From the NCBI GenBank assembly GCA_938003545.1, contig CALKXY010000008.1, positions 1-64,000 on the forward strand: a DNA stretch of 64,000 nt. The letters are read 5' to 3'. The notes beneath the pieces were generated by a model, which was given only the letters and a program-made list of their open reading frames with translations, ran no database searches and was not told where the DNA came from. How positions within the stretch are numbered: the stretch's first letter is position 1; each line of letters opens with the position of its first letter. This document shows, one piece after another, positions 38,393 through 47,937 of this stretch. The stretch is from an uncultured Caulobacterales bacterium (GTDB lineage: Bacteria; Pseudomonadota; Alphaproteobacteria; Caulobacterales; Maricaulaceae). A program made the translations under genes and the position numbers.

Positions 38393-38597
38393 GAACCTGA
38401 CCGCATAAGCGGCTGCGTTCGACATGTTTAAACTAAACGGCGCAAGCGGTGTAGCGGGAGCCTAAAACATGAAGCCTTTGCGTAAAACACAACTTTTATC
38501 TTCAGTATTCCGGCGCGACTGCTGGCCCTGCGGGCCGTCCCGCCTTTAAATGAGTGTTCGGCAGTTCCCGCGATGGGCTGTGAACATTTTTGCTTGT

Positions 38598-39548
38598 CTA
38601 ATGTTTCGCTTTCAACAATCCAATTTCACGTAAACGTTCATTCAGGTAATCTCCCGCTGTAATGGGAGCTTCGACCTTACCCGTCTTCGCGACATAATCC
38701 GGCAGGGGATCAATTAAATAATCCTGATTTGGGTGTAAGAAAAACGGTGCGGAATAGCGCGGAAACTTCGCACGCTCTGGCGAAGGATTTAACACGCGAT
38801 GCGTCGTCGACGGAATATGCCACGCGGTCAATCGTTGCAGCATATCGCCCGCATTGACAACGACGGCACCTTCGGGCGCATTAATGTCGATCCATTCACC
38901 GTTACGATGTTGTGCTTGCAAGCCGGCTTCTTCCGCACCGAGCAAAAGCGTGATAAGATTAATGTCTTCATGTGCAGCCGCGCGGACAGTTCCTTGCGGC
39001 GGCGGGTTATCTTGAGGCGGATAATGCAACAGACGGAGTATGGAGTTACCGTTATTGACCTTGTCGTCGAAATAGGCCTCCTCCAAACCAAGGTGCAACG
39101 CAACCGCCCGTAAAAGATCTGTGCCGAAGCTATCCAACGCCTCATAAAGGTCGCGCGTGGCCCTATTAAAACCAGGCAACTCGTCAACCCACGGCGTATC
39201 TTTCATTGTTGTCCGATAAGGACTGTCATCAGGTAAGTTCCTGCCTGTATGCCAAAATTCTTTAAAATCAGAAATGCTACGCCCCTTGGCATTTTCGGTT
39301 CCAATTGGAGAATATCCACGTTGGTGCCCATTCTCAGGGTCCGCATATTTACGCTTCGTTTCAGGAGCTTGCGCAAAGAACGCTTTCGTTTCATCTGCTG
39401 CGCGCAAAATAGTGGATTGTGGAATTGTGTGATTAGACACGACGGCAAAGCCTGTTTCAGCAAAGCTCTCGCCGAAGGCTTTGGCAAAGGCCGCCTTATC
39501 CCTTGTCCAAAGATCATAGTTGACGGGTGTTATGTTTAGCGAGCTCAT
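38598..39548 (-). CDS. Isopenicillin N synthase-like 2-oxoglutarate/Fe(II) oxygenase
   Basis: 316 residues. The N-terminal DIOX_N-type region has GFAVVSNHTI. The double-stranded beta-helix core gives the iron ligands His and Asp in AAHEDINLITLL and the distal His in STTHRVLNP, and the 2-oxoglutarate-binding Arg in RYSAPFF. The frame is open to a TTG at 39611, but the ATG at 39548 (MSSLNITPV) gives the usual N-terminus. Family members oxidise diverse small substrates; this one cannot be assigned. Confidence 0.88.
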   Translation of the reverse strand: MSSLNITPVNYDLWTRDKAAFAKAFGESFAETGFAVVSNHTIPQSTILRAADETKAFFAQAPETKRKYADPENGHQRGYSPIGTENAKGRSISDFKEFWHTGRNLPDDSPYRTTMKDTPWVDELPGFNRATRDLYEALDSFGTDLLRAVALHLGLEEAYFDDKVNNGNSILRLLHYPPQDNPPPQGTVRAAAHEDINLITLLLGAEEAGLQAQHRNGEWIDINAPEGAVVVNAGDMLQRLTAWHIPSTTHRVLNPSPERAKFPRYSAPFFLHPNQDYLIDPLPDYVAKTGKVEAPITAGDYLNERLREIGLLKAKH

Positions 39549-39629
39549 GGCTATTTTATCGGGTGAGTCTGAGCCGATTGGCAATGGCTGTGAGAAAAAA
39601 GCTCTGGGCAATCGGTGTATGTGGTGAGG

Positions 39630-39932
39630 TTATATTGCGACGCTTAGCGTAAAATTAGCTGTGTCACCTATCGCTAGGCCCGCTGACACCCGCGCTGCTT
39701 TCTTCACAGGCAGCAAATATGCGCCGCGTTTAGAATCAGGAAACAGGGACGTTTGCCACGTCGTTTCATCTACCTTCACCGTGACACGAACCGTTCGAAA
39801 CCCGCGAACCGTGTGGCGCGTGAAATGTTTGATGTCCGCACTAATGTCTTCAGGTAAAGTTACAAAGACCCATTTACCCTTCCCTGTCCACTCCCATAGG
39901 GCCGCAGAAAAACTGAAGTCTAAGTCAATCAT
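39630..39932 (-). CDS. DUF1905-domain protein
   Basis: 100 residues from the ATG at 39932 (MIDLDFSFSAALWEWTGKGK); the frame is open to 39968, but the extra N-terminus (MMYVDMFLNVS) is not family-like. ALWEWTGKGKWVFVTLP and RRGAYLLPVKK-like text (KRGAYLLPVKKAAR) fit DUF1905, a small beta-barrel domain of unknown function. It sits 81 bp upstream of the oxygenase gene on the same strand; a shared transcript is possible. Confidence 0.8.
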   Translation of the reverse strand: MIDLDFSFSAALWEWTGKGKWVFVTLPEDISADIKHFTRHTVRGFRTVRVTVKVDETTWQTSLFPDSKRGAYLLPVKKAARVSAGLAIGDTANFTLSVAI

Positions 39933-40129
39933 GATTGAGACATTCAAAAACATATCCACGTACATCAAAACTGCAATAAGCTGAATTTCGTATGATGCAG
40001 GGCTTGAATGCAGGAAATGTAAAGCGAGATAAAACCATATGAAATATCTCTAGCACAAAACCCTGCCAGATATAAATATAGGAACATCCTAGGCTTGCAG
40101 CGGCTCTCTACACCTTTAACAATACCACC

Positions 40130-40885
40130 ATGACAGTGACCAAATTTAAAAACATAAAACCCCTTCCTCCACGCCTGCCTGCCACACAATTTTGGGGGCT
40201 TTGCTTTATTGTTTGGATGCTTTTGCAGGTTCCAATGCTACGTATTCCAATCATGTTTTTATCAACATGGGCACACGAATTAGGGCACGGGATGGGGGCG
40301 ATCATAACGGGCGGTAGGTTTATAGAGCTAACCGTTTTTCCAAATTTTTCTGGGCTGGCATTGACAGGAACCAGCAACAGCTTTCAGCGCGTGATGGTAC
40401 TAGTTGTAGGTCTTTTGGGGCCGAGCCTTTTGGGCGTATTAATGATTATACTCACGCGTGCTCTGAATTGGTACCGTCTTGCCATTATTGTTTTAGCGGT
40501 GTTGCTGGCTATGTCACAAATTTGGGCCGCAGATAGTTTTACGCGCTTGGCCCTCGCAGGTTGGATGCTTATTTTGGCAGCTATCGCATGGAAAGTTCCA
40601 AACAAGGCTCTGCTCTATGTTTCACATATCATTGCCATTGCGCTCTGCTTGGACGCCCTAACAGGCTTTGGGTATTTCTTTATCGGGAACGGAGAGATTG
40701 ATGGATCGCTTTATCGATCCGACACAGGCGCAATATCCGACATTCTTGGCGGACCGCATTGGTTATGGGGCGGCCTGATTGCCGCCCTATCCGTCGTCAT
40801 TTTATTCGCGGGTGTTGTCTTGTCAGATAAATGGGCCCGTAGGAAAAGCTCACTTAAACTTGGAAGGCTTGGACGACCCAAATAA
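40130..40885 (+). CDS. M50-type membrane metallopeptidase-like protein
   Basis: 251 residues with about six to eight TM helices. HELGH (49-53) sits in an early helix, followed by GMGAIITGGRF, as in the M50 (site-2-protease-like) superfamily of the peptidase M50B-like type. No substrate known. Its 3' end overlaps the convergent DUF1523 gene by 36 bp. Confidence 0.82.
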   Translation: MTVTKFKNIKPLPPRLPATQFWGLCFIVWMLLQVPMLRIPIMFLSTWAHELGHGMGAIITGGRFIELTVFPNFSGLALTGTSNSFQRVMVLVVGLLGPSLLGVLMIILTRALNWYRLAIIVLAVLLAMSQIWAADSFTRLALAGWMLILAAIAWKVPNKALLYVSHIIAIALCLDALTGFGYFFIGNGEIDGSLYRSDTGAISDILGGPHWLWGGLIAALSVVILFAGVVLSDKWARRKSSLKLGRLGRPK

Positions 40886-41518
40886 TTTACGCCAAAACCC
40901 GCGGGCTTTTGCGCTGTTTTTGTCAACAGACTCCCCAACTTCGCGGGCTGCATCTTCAAAGGATTCTTCCATTTTATCTAATGTTGGATCAATACGTTTG
41001 GCTTTCCAACGGCGGACACTTCGCCAAACCGTAAACCAAAGGAGAAGTAACAACCCTATGAAAACGATATTGAACCAGGGTATTAAGACGACATCTGGCC
41101 CCGAAACTTTCTTGATAGATGTCGCATTTGGGAAAATCGAAAACAGCCGAATGCGCCAACCATAATGACGCACAGCCACCCATTGTTCTTCGCCTTTTGA
41201 CAAAGATTGGGCTTGCGCTGTGACATCACTACTGTCGAATTTGAAATAAGGCGGGAAACCCCAGCCTGTATCTTCGTTACGATAAACCTTGGTTTTCCCG
41301 TTTGCAAATTCAGCATTGATGAAACGCACATCGCGCGTCGCTTCGTCATTTGTTCCAATGTCGGCGCGATCCCAAAACGGAGCCCCTTTACCGATATCAA
41401 TCCGCTTCACCTCTGTTCCGACAATCTGTACAACATCGCGAGATGGTAAATAATAATTCAATAGAACAGCGCCCACGATAAACAAAATCAGTGCGGGAAT
41501 ATGTTTAATGGCCTTCAT
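40850..41518 (-). CDS. DUF1523-family membrane protein
   Basis: 222 residues. TM helix at ~6-24, then DVVQIVGTEVKRIDIG and DVRFINAEFANGKTKVYRNEDTGWGFPPYFKFD, typical of DUF1523, then a second TM at ~145-163 and a charged cytoplasmic tail (DKMEESFEDAAREVGESVDK). Last gene of a seven-gene minus-strand operon, 13 bp after the previous gene. Function unknown; its topology places a ~110-residue domain outside the cytoplasm. Confidence 0.85.
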   Translation of the reverse strand: MKAIKHIPALILFIVGAVLLNYYLPSRDVVQIVGTEVKRIDIGKGAPFWDRADIGTNDEATRDVRFINAEFANGKTKVYRNEDTGWGFPPYFKFDSSDVTAQAQSLSKGEEQWVAVRHYGWRIRLFSIFPNATSIKKVSGPDVVLIPWFNIVFIGLLLLLWFTVWRSVRRWKAKRIDPTLDKMEESFEDAAREVGESVDKNSAKARGFWRKLFGSSKPSKFK

Positions 41519-41531
41519 GATCGTTTTCCTT

Positions 41532-41810
41532 TCACGAATACTGCGCGAGATAGAGCAAAACGCCCATGATCACCGCAGGAATAATATACACGCCCAAGAT
41601 CAGTTTTGGCTTATATGATCGCCCATATTTTTTCATGCCGCGCGCGATAAAGACATCTTCGTCTTCGGTAATCTGGCGCAACTCAGATTGTGTTTTATAT
41701 TCAGCCGAAAGATACGCCCGTTGCCGAACCTGCGCCGTAAAACTCAAAATCGCATAGGCAATACTAAGTAGGATGAAAATAATGATGATATTTCGAACAA
41801 GTGCGAACAT
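41532..41810 (-). CDS. Small two-TM membrane protein
   Basis: 92 residues. TM helices at ~5-25 (VRNIIIIFILLSIAYAILSF) and ~70-88, with a charged ~40-residue loop between. No family recognised. It starts 3 bp after the stop of the upstream gene and ends 13 bp before the DUF1523 gene, so it belongs to the AAA+ operon. Confidence 0.75.
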   Translation of the reverse strand: MFALVRNIIIIFILLSIAYAILSFTAQVRQRAYLSAEYKTQSELRQITEDEDVFIARGMKKYGRSYKPKLILGVYIIPAVIMGVLLYLAQYS

Positions 41811-41813
41811 AAT

Positions 41814-43280
41814 CTACCTCCGTTTACGACCTTTTTGTTTGGATTTTTTGGGCGGCACTCCCCAGGGACTAATGTAAGGTTTTGCATCTACGACACGTTT
41901 TGAACGGCCTGATTCAATATCGACTTCGAATAACTCACCATCCAAAACCCGCGCCATTTTTGGTGATCGGTCCTTGGATTCAACAGTCCTTACAGGCGTT
42001 GTTTCAACCATGCTCGGCTCTGCGCCGAATAAGGCTTCGCGCGCACCAGCCTTATCCATCGCATATTCTTGCGCAAGAAAACGGACAACAAAATCTTTCT
42101 TCTCATCTGACCAATCGCGATAAGCCTCATAAAAAAGTGGCTTATGACAGATAAAGAGCTGACGGAAATCAAGCCGTGATAAATCAGACAAAAGCATATT
42201 TACGAGATCACGGTTCTTACTTTGCGATCCACGTAACGCATAGAAAAACGCGGGATGAACAGGTCCTAATTTTGGAACACGTCCCCCAAGTGAGGCCCAG
42301 CGCCAGACTTCCATGAGGCCCGTAAATTCAGGCGGGAGTTGGTTCGCATAGCGGCGCTCTAGGGTCCGCATATTCTGACGTGATAAACCTGTAAGATCAT
42401 GACCTTCATCCGCAGCGGTTGAGACAACAATGAAGTCCATCTTTTGACGAATAATCAAGGCACTATCTTGGCTCGGGCGCTGCACAATCAGTTGACTGAG
42501 ATTTTCATCACGCAACCAATTGGCAATGCCTTCGCGGTTATCAAAAGTGAGAACTTGGTCAATATCTACATCAGCCAAACCAGGTGCATTTTCGCGTGCG
42601 ATAATTGTTGGCGTATTCGCATCGCGGAACACATAAACACCGCCAAAGTGAGATGAGAAGTAATTACCTTGTTGGTAAACTTGGCTTTCCAGTTTTACCG
42701 GATTGCGTTGAATGTTTCCTGTGCGTTTCGCGAGTTCAATCATTTCCGCGATCAAGACATCATCCCACCACGCATCATCATCAGCCATGAAACGGTCAAT
42801 CTGTCCGCTCAATTCTTCTGCTTCTGCCACATGTGCTTGGGTTGTATCTGCTGTGATTTCGATCCGATTTATATCGAGCAGGTCCGCAGGCTCGTCTAAT
42901 TTGAAGACAGAATTCATCAACTCTCCGGCCACCGCTTCGCGCGCGGTCAGAGCAAAAAGTTGGTCTTCATTCTCTTCAATATATTGGCGCAAGATATGAC
43001 GCGACGTTGAGAATTGTGAATTCAAAAGCGGGGCCGTTTTCTGATCGGTCGACAGCAGAATGAACATTTGGTTCGCACCATGCGGATTCAGATAAAGCTC
43101 ATCCCCCAACTCATGCGCCACCTCTGGCGACGCTCCAACAATATCAATGTGAAATTCAGTGAGCGCCGTGGTCTTGCCCGTCAAATGCTCCAACGCACGG
43201 TTATACCGTTCCACAAGCGCAGGCGAGGACACCTCATAGAGGTTCCCAAACATCAACCCAGCTTTGACGAGACGCATCAT
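41814..43280 (-). CDS. DUF6638-like protein of unknown function
   Basis: 488 residues, soluble, no signal peptide. The N-terminus VKAGLMFGNLYEVSSPALVE, then RYNRALEHLTGKTTALTEFH, resembles a Rhodobacterales family that I recall as DUF6638; this name is from memory. No catalytic motif found. The C-terminus is very basic (KKSKQKGRKRR). The start overlaps the stop of the 113-residue membrane gene by 4 bp. Part of the AAA+ operon, so a cytoplasmic partner of the ATPase is likely. Confidence 0.7.
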   Translation of the reverse strand: MMRLVKAGLMFGNLYEVSSPALVERYNRALEHLTGKTTALTEFHIDIVGASPEVAHELGDELYLNPHGANQMFILLSTDQKTAPLLNSQFSTSRHILRQYIEENEDQLFALTAREAVAGELMNSVFKLDEPADLLDINRIEITADTTQAHVAEAEELSGQIDRFMADDDAWWDDVLIAEMIELAKRTGNIQRNPVKLESQVYQQGNYFSSHFGGVYVFRDANTPTIIARENAPGLADVDIDQVLTFDNREGIANWLRDENLSQLIVQRPSQDSALIIRQKMDFIVVSTAADEGHDLTGLSRQNMRTLERRYANQLPPEFTGLMEVWRWASLGGRVPKLGPVHPAFFYALRGSQSKNRDLVNMLLSDLSRLDFRQLFICHKPLFYEAYRDWSDEKKDFVVRFLAQEYAMDKAGAREALFGAEPSMVETTPVRTVESKDRSPKMARVLDGELFEVDIESGRSKRVVDAKPYISPWGVPPKKSKQKGRKRR

Positions 43281-43618
43281 GACAAAGCTCTATGGAAAAC
43301 CATAATAAGAGCAGAGGATACATTCAATAAAATGCAAACTTTCATAAGAGATAATGACTTCACTGGAACACCCATAAAACGCACTAATGGATACCAAAGT
43401 AAAATCATGAGAATGAACATCAACGAAGTCAGTATCGCTAGCCAAGTAAACGGTATTTCTTCTACAGTTTGATTAAGGAAGAAAACTGGCGCAACTGGTG
43501 CCATAAATATCGGTGGCAATGAATAGAAATAAATTACAGGCTTTGACTCTAAAATCCTAGTCTTGTTCTTTTCCAAAGACGAGTAAATTGAAATAGTGCG
43601 TTTGAAGACTTTCCTCAT
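43277..43618 (-). CDS. Small membrane protein in the AAA+ operon
   Basis: 113 residues, with TM segments at about 28-48, 57-77 and 88-108. No family recognised. It overlaps the AAA+ gene upstream and the DUF6638-like gene downstream by 4 bp each, strong evidence that it is a real, translationally coupled gene. Confidence 0.72.
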   Translation of the reverse strand: MRKVFKRTISIYSSLEKNKTRILESKPVIYFYSLPPIFMAPVAPVFFLNQTVEEIPFTWLAILTSLMFILMILLWYPLVRFMGVPVKSLSLMKVCILLNVSSALIMVFHRALS

Positions 43619-45561
43619 CCCTTACTCGCCAAATAGCGCCGCTTGGCTTCTTCGTTTCGTCCAAAGTCGCGGACCATGTTCTCAATTGCGATTTCATCTG
43701 ATTTATCAGCATAGCGGAATTCTGAATCGGCGTAGCGGTTGATTTCTTGGATCACCATATCGACTGTAATTTCGCTGGAGAGGTCAGCAATCATATTGCG
43801 CTTGGTGTCGTAATCCTTCTCGAGAAACAGTTCTGTGTTCTCCATCCATTCATCAGGCAGTTCAAAATCCATCGCGCGGACTTTGACGGCGTCAGTGATA
43901 TTCTTGATCGCGCGGCCTGTGAAACGGGCATCAGCTTCTTGGATACCCTTCAGATAGGTGCCAAGCTTCGCAATCGTATCGAGCTTCCCAATAGATTTAC
44001 TCACGGCGTCAAAGACGATTTCGAGGCCTTCTTCCTTGGGCCGTGCATAGGATTCATAGCTGGCCGAAACCGCTTTCTTAATTTGTTGTGCTGCGAAGAG
44101 CTCGTGGTCTCCGACAGGAATGTCGTGGTTCTTTCCCATCAGCAAATGTAAAATATCGATATAATCATCACGGGTCTGAGGACCGTCCACAAGGAAGCGA
44201 GCCGCCGCACGTTGGCGTAGTGCATCATCAACATTTTCGGGATAATTTGAGAACATGCCGAACGTACAATTCCCGCGCACGACTGTATTCGCGCCGGCGA
44301 AGCTCTCCATTAAGACAGCCGTAATTTCGAGCTGCCCCGCAGAAGATTGGCGGTCGCCGCGTTTACCTGCGAGTTGGTCAATATCGTCAATTGTACCAAA
44401 CCCAATAACATTCGGATCGATGATTTGATTGATAAAGGATTTTGCGTTTTGGGCAGATTTCCCTTGATAGCTATCGATACTATCGGTGCTGAGGTTAGCG
44501 TATCGGAACGGGTAGCCCGCATTCAAGCAATATTCGTTCACGATCCCTGCCATCATCTGAATCAAAGTCGTCTTACCTGTACCCGGCGCACCATCACCCA
44601 TGAAGGTGAAGATAAATCCGCCGAGGTCAGCAAATGGATTCAGCTTGCGATCAAAGTCATAAGCCATCAACATTTTAGACAGTTTCATCGCCTGATATTT
44701 AGCGATGTGATTACCGACAACTTCGTTCGGCTTTTTGAACGTCATCGTCAATTTCGTAGATTGCGCGCGGGAGGCCGCTTCAAAACCACGGATTTCAAAG
44801 TCATCTTCTTCGACGCGGTAAGCCACCGATGTGAACGCATCAAGGCGCGGTAAGTTCGCCGCGCGCAGTGAGGCTTTTTCCATCAACTGTTCGAGGAAGG
44901 CAGACACAGTTGGGATAAGTTTATCGTCGCTGTCTGCGAAAACAGCGAGGTCTTGATCCAATTCCCATAGCGCGCCAGTTAATGCGAGTTGCGGGTTGTC
45001 CGTGAGAATTTCTTCGACATCCCCAACATCAACGGAAAGCTCTGATGTTTCGTGTAAGGACGTCAGTAGGTAGCTCGCCATATTTGCGAAAACATGCAGC
45101 GAGATAACGGAGCTGGCAGCCAAACCTTCGTTAAATTCTGTTTGCTTGGAGGCAGGTAATTTTCCTTGAAGATTGGCTTTCATCAACGCCGATAATCCTG
45201 TTGCATCGGAATATTGATCTACAACTGTCAAAGCTGTCGCGAGCGCGCGGCGCAGCCCGTGCAGCACTCCCGCTTGAACTGGACTCATCAAGGCATCATC
45301 TGCATCCGTCGCTTCGACGCGTGCGATAATATTTACACCTTCGGCACGGGCTGTTGAGGCCGTCACCAATCCAGGTGTCGTTGAACGAAAACGGCGGCGC
45401 GTTGTGCCAACACCAGGGGATTTGGCCACAACAGCCTCAATATCTTTCGGCTTGGCCAAGCGCGGCGTATGGTCAAATCCATCCAAGAGAGACTGCGCCG
45501 CAGGGATTTTTTCCCGAATGGCGGTCTCTTTAATTTCCATTAGATCAGAGGCGTTCGACAT
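43615..45561 (-). CDS. Large AAA+ ATPase
   Basis: 648 residues. An all-helical, unrecognised N-terminal domain (~1-290) precedes the AAA+ core: Walker A GAPGTGKTT (324-332), Walker B GFGTIDDID (388-394 region), sensor-1 Asn in FSNY (about 439), and arginines in LRQRAAARF (449-455). A C-terminal ~190 residues follow. The double Asp replaces the usual DE of Walker B. The ATPase core looks intact. It is the only energy-using gene in the operon and so probably drives whatever the coiled-coil and membrane partners do. Confidence 0.85.
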   Translation of the reverse strand: MSNASDLMEIKETAIREKIPAAQSLLDGFDHTPRLAKPKDIEAVVAKSPGVGTTRRRFRSTTPGLVTASTARAEGVNIIARVEATDADDALMSPVQAGVLHGLRRALATALTVVDQYSDATGLSALMKANLQGKLPASKQTEFNEGLAASSVISLHVFANMASYLLTSLHETSELSVDVGDVEEILTDNPQLALTGALWELDQDLAVFADSDDKLIPTVSAFLEQLMEKASLRAANLPRLDAFTSVAYRVEEDDFEIRGFEAASRAQSTKLTMTFKKPNEVVGNHIAKYQAMKLSKMLMAYDFDRKLNPFADLGGFIFTFMGDGAPGTGKTTLIQMMAGIVNEYCLNAGYPFRYANLSTDSIDSYQGKSAQNAKSFINQIIDPNVIGFGTIDDIDQLAGKRGDRQSSAGQLEITAVLMESFAGANTVVRGNCTFGMFSNYPENVDDALRQRAAARFLVDGPQTRDDYIDILHLLMGKNHDIPVGDHELFAAQQIKKAVSASYESYARPKEEGLEIVFDAVSKSIGKLDTIAKLGTYLKGIQEADARFTGRAIKNITDAVKVRAMDFELPDEWMENTELFLEKDYDTKRNMIADLSSEITVDMVIQEINRYADSEFRYADKSDEIAIENMVRDFGRNEEAKRRYLASKG

Positions 45562-45582
45562 TTTATTTCCTCTCCCAGCTCA

Positions 45583-46761
45583 CTATGAGTAACTTAAAAT
45601 TTTGGCGTTTTGACCAACAACATATTTGCGGACGCCGTTGAAATCAGCAGTGTGATTTTCTTCCATCACCTGAAAGGCGCGATGCGGTAGAATGAGCGCG
45701 CGCGTAATATCTGTGACGCCATCCGTTTTTCCCGTCAGGTTAAACGCATCAAGTTTGTAAACTTCGCGCGGGGCCTGTTTAAACACACCCACTTTTTTCC
45801 ATTTCTGGCCGTCAGAGATCAGTGTTTCCACTGTCCACGCCAACGCCCAATCCAAACCTTCTTCGCCGACGGCGCTGGCTAACACATCACGAATAGGACC
45901 GCGTTGTTCAGTAAAGGCATGACTATGCATCGGACCAAGATGGAACCGCCGAAGGCTTTTGGGATGCAGACCATCAAAGTCTTCATCAAAGCCTTTGGCA
46001 ATCGTTAGGAGTTTCAATTCTGACAAGGCCTGCGCCATCAAGGCATCTTGTGCGCGCGGCCAACGACGTTCGTCATTAGGCAGTGCACGCGACGCCGTAT
46101 CATCGACGACCATCAAATAGACAACAGGAATATTCGTCTTAGAATCGTAAGATGCCCAATGAATGATATAACGGCGCTTGCGACGCTCTAAATCCTTCCC
46201 AACCCAAACAATCTGCGGGTGGTTTTGCGACAGGAATAAATTTTCATTGACCAGCGTTTCATAATAAATGCGCTGTGCAAGCGCATATTGAAGCGTGGTC
46301 GGAGGTGTGCGTTCGGTCAGGATATGATTGACCATATCTTTCTTCAAACGCTCTTGCTCCGGCAATGATTTCAGGTGCTTTTTGGCCTGTGTCGTATCTG
46401 CAGCGAGTTGGATGATTTCAGAGAAAACGGGAAAACCCGACTCTGTTTTATCAATACTCAACTTACCCGAATCCGGAGCTCGGTTCGTCATCAAATATTT
46501 ATAAGAGAGCGCCGTAAAGCTGTTGTTTAAATCACCTAGATATTGCCCAAGGATGCTACCCTCGGCTTCACTGATCAGGCCTTCCTCAGCGGAAAGTGTT
46601 GCCACAGACCCAAGGTGTGCAATGATCCGTTCAAATTTAGCAAAATATCGTCGTGTCGCCCGCGCGCTGTCCAGCACGCGGTGCGTATAGGATAAGTCCA
46701 CCTTAGGACGCGCCGCCAGCTGGTGCGCCAAGAGAATCTTCGCCATAAGCATTTTTATCAT
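45583..46761 (-). CDS. Protein of unknown function in the AAA+ operon
   Basis: About 392 residues, soluble, no recognised domain. The N-terminal third is helical, and the rest looks alpha/beta (RRKRRYIIHWASYDSKTN, VVYLMVVDDTASRA). The frame is open to 46839, but that part overlaps the coiled-coil gene by 137 bp. ATGs at 46761, 46752 and 46746 are all possible and overlap that gene by 44-59 bp; I use 46761 without strong evidence. It ends 22 bp before the AAA+ start. In Rhodobacterales-type genomes similar unnamed proteins seem to accompany this ATPase, which I recall but cannot verify. Confidence 0.7.
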   Translation of the reverse strand: MIKMLMAKILLAHQLAARPKVDLSYTHRVLDSARATRRYFAKFERIIAHLGSVATLSAEEGLISEAEGSILGQYLGDLNNSFTALSYKYLMTNRAPDSGKLSIDKTESGFPVFSEIIQLAADTTQAKKHLKSLPEQERLKKDMVNHILTERTPPTTLQYALAQRIYYETLVNENLFLSQNHPQIVWVGKDLERRKRRYIIHWASYDSKTNIPVVYLMVVDDTASRALPNDERRWPRAQDALMAQALSELKLLTIAKGFDEDFDGLHPKSLRRFHLGPMHSHAFTEQRGPIRDVLASAVGEEGLDWALAWTVETLISDGQKWKKVGVFKQAPREVYKLDAFNLTGKTDGVTDITRALILPHRAFQVMEENHTADFNGVRKYVVGQNAKILSYS

Positions 46762-47812
46762 GCTTCTCGACAATCTGCTCAAAACGGCGAGCAAAGCGTT
46801 CGTCGGCTTTTGCCTTTTCTTCCAAAACTTTTCGAGCAAAGACGATGTGCTCTTCGTGAGACTCCATCATCTCAGCCATCTTGTTATTGGTCGCCGCACC
46901 GATAGCCGCCATCGCAACTTGAGCTTCTTTATCTGTCGCGACACCGATCTCATTGATTTTATGCGCAACATCTTGTTGCTGCGCCGTTTTCAATGATTTT
47001 GACAAAGCATCATAAAGCACAACACGTTGTTTCGTATCTGTCGACAGCTTATTGAGAAGAACCATTTGCGTGGCGATCTGGTTCTGGAGCGAGTCCATCC
47101 AAGTTTTGCCTTTTTCAATGTAACGCTCGAGTGTCTGGCTTTCAGAAATTTTGACCTGCTCCAGCTGCGCCAACTCATTATGACGCGAGTTCATCTCGGC
47201 GAGTTGTGCTTCGAGCTGCGCACGCTCTTTCGGATCAGATACGACTGCGAGCTTACCTTCCAGCTCAATGAGTTGAGGATCGAGGGCTTTGATCTCGCCT
47301 TTAATTTCTTCCAAGACGGTGATGGCCGCTTCACGGTCAACGAGCGTCTTTTGCAAATTACCTTCAACTTGGTTCTTATGGTGGCCAAGCTCGTTCAACT
47401 GCTCCTGCAACATCGCTTGAATTGTATTAGACTTCGCGATTAGATCTTGCAGCTTATCTTCGATGGAAGCGGAACGCACACGCTCGGCCCGCAGGCTTTC
47501 AGCACGCTGTTTAGAGAAAATACCGACAAATTTTTCCCAGCCTGTCTTGGACCGCAAACCATCAAAATCTTTAGAGAAACCTGCTGTAACATCGTCAAGC
47601 CCCATAATAAGCTCAGCGATGTTCGCATTCATCAAATCTGAATGTGCATGAACGTCATCTAAAGATGCGCTTTCAATGTCTAATGAAATATCAGTTCCCT
47701 GACTCATTTTGGCGCGCGCCGTATCAATACGTGCAGATAATTCTGCAATCTTACTCTGTGCGACGGCAACCTCTTTTTTAGATTGCTCTATCTGCGTCTC
47801 AAATGTGGACAT
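46703..47812 (-). CDS. Long coiled-coil protein in the AAA+ operon
   Basis: 369 residues, almost entirely helical with heptad-like Leu/Ala/Glu patterning (ELEGKLAVVSDPKERAQLEA). A break at ~95-105 (SKTGWEKFVGIFSKQ) marks a hinge, and the C-terminal ~15 residues are disordered. No TM segment. The overall look recalls TelA-type or PspA-like coiled-coil proteins, but I see no diagnostic motif of either. First gene of the operon, 125 bp after ugd. Confidence 0.78.
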   Translation of the reverse strand: MSTFETQIEQSKKEVAVAQSKIAELSARIDTARAKMSQGTDISLDIESASLDDVHAHSDLMNANIAELIMGLDDVTAGFSKDFDGLRSKTGWEKFVGIFSKQRAESLRAERVRSASIEDKLQDLIAKSNTIQAMLQEQLNELGHHKNQVEGNLQKTLVDREAAITVLEEIKGEIKALDPQLIELEGKLAVVSDPKERAQLEAQLAEMNSRHNELAQLEQVKISESQTLERYIEKGKTWMDSLQNQIATQMVLLNKLSTDTKQRVVLYDALSKSLKTAQQQDVAHKINEIGVATDKEAQVAMAAIGAATNNKMAEMMESHEEHIVFARKVLEEKAKADERFARRFEQIVEKHDKNAYGEDSLGAPAGGAS

Positions 47813-47937
47813 GCGGACGTTCCTCCCTCTTTCGTCTATTCTTGTCCAACAGACGTAAGGAGGATTTTATCGCTTTTCAATAAGTGGTTGCACGGATTTC
47901 GTATAAAACGACGCTAAATCGAATTTGCGGTCAAGGA

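Larger units (their letters stand above)
37976..38597. other. 622-bp intergenic stretch without recognised gene
   Basis: No convincing ORF on either strand. It contains the 23-nt motif copy B (38280-38302), a 7-bp stem ACCTGTC/GACAGGT around that copy, and a perfect 13-bp tandem duplication of ATCTTACGCATTG at 38367-38392. It could hold a structured RNA, or be the scar of a deleted or acquired segment. Confidence 0.4.

Noticed and set aside
46762..46839. Longer N-terminus of the 45583 gene, starting at 46839
   Set aside because: It would overlap the coiled-coil gene by 137 bp, and its extra residues (MLEKFWKKRQK) read from that gene in another frame.
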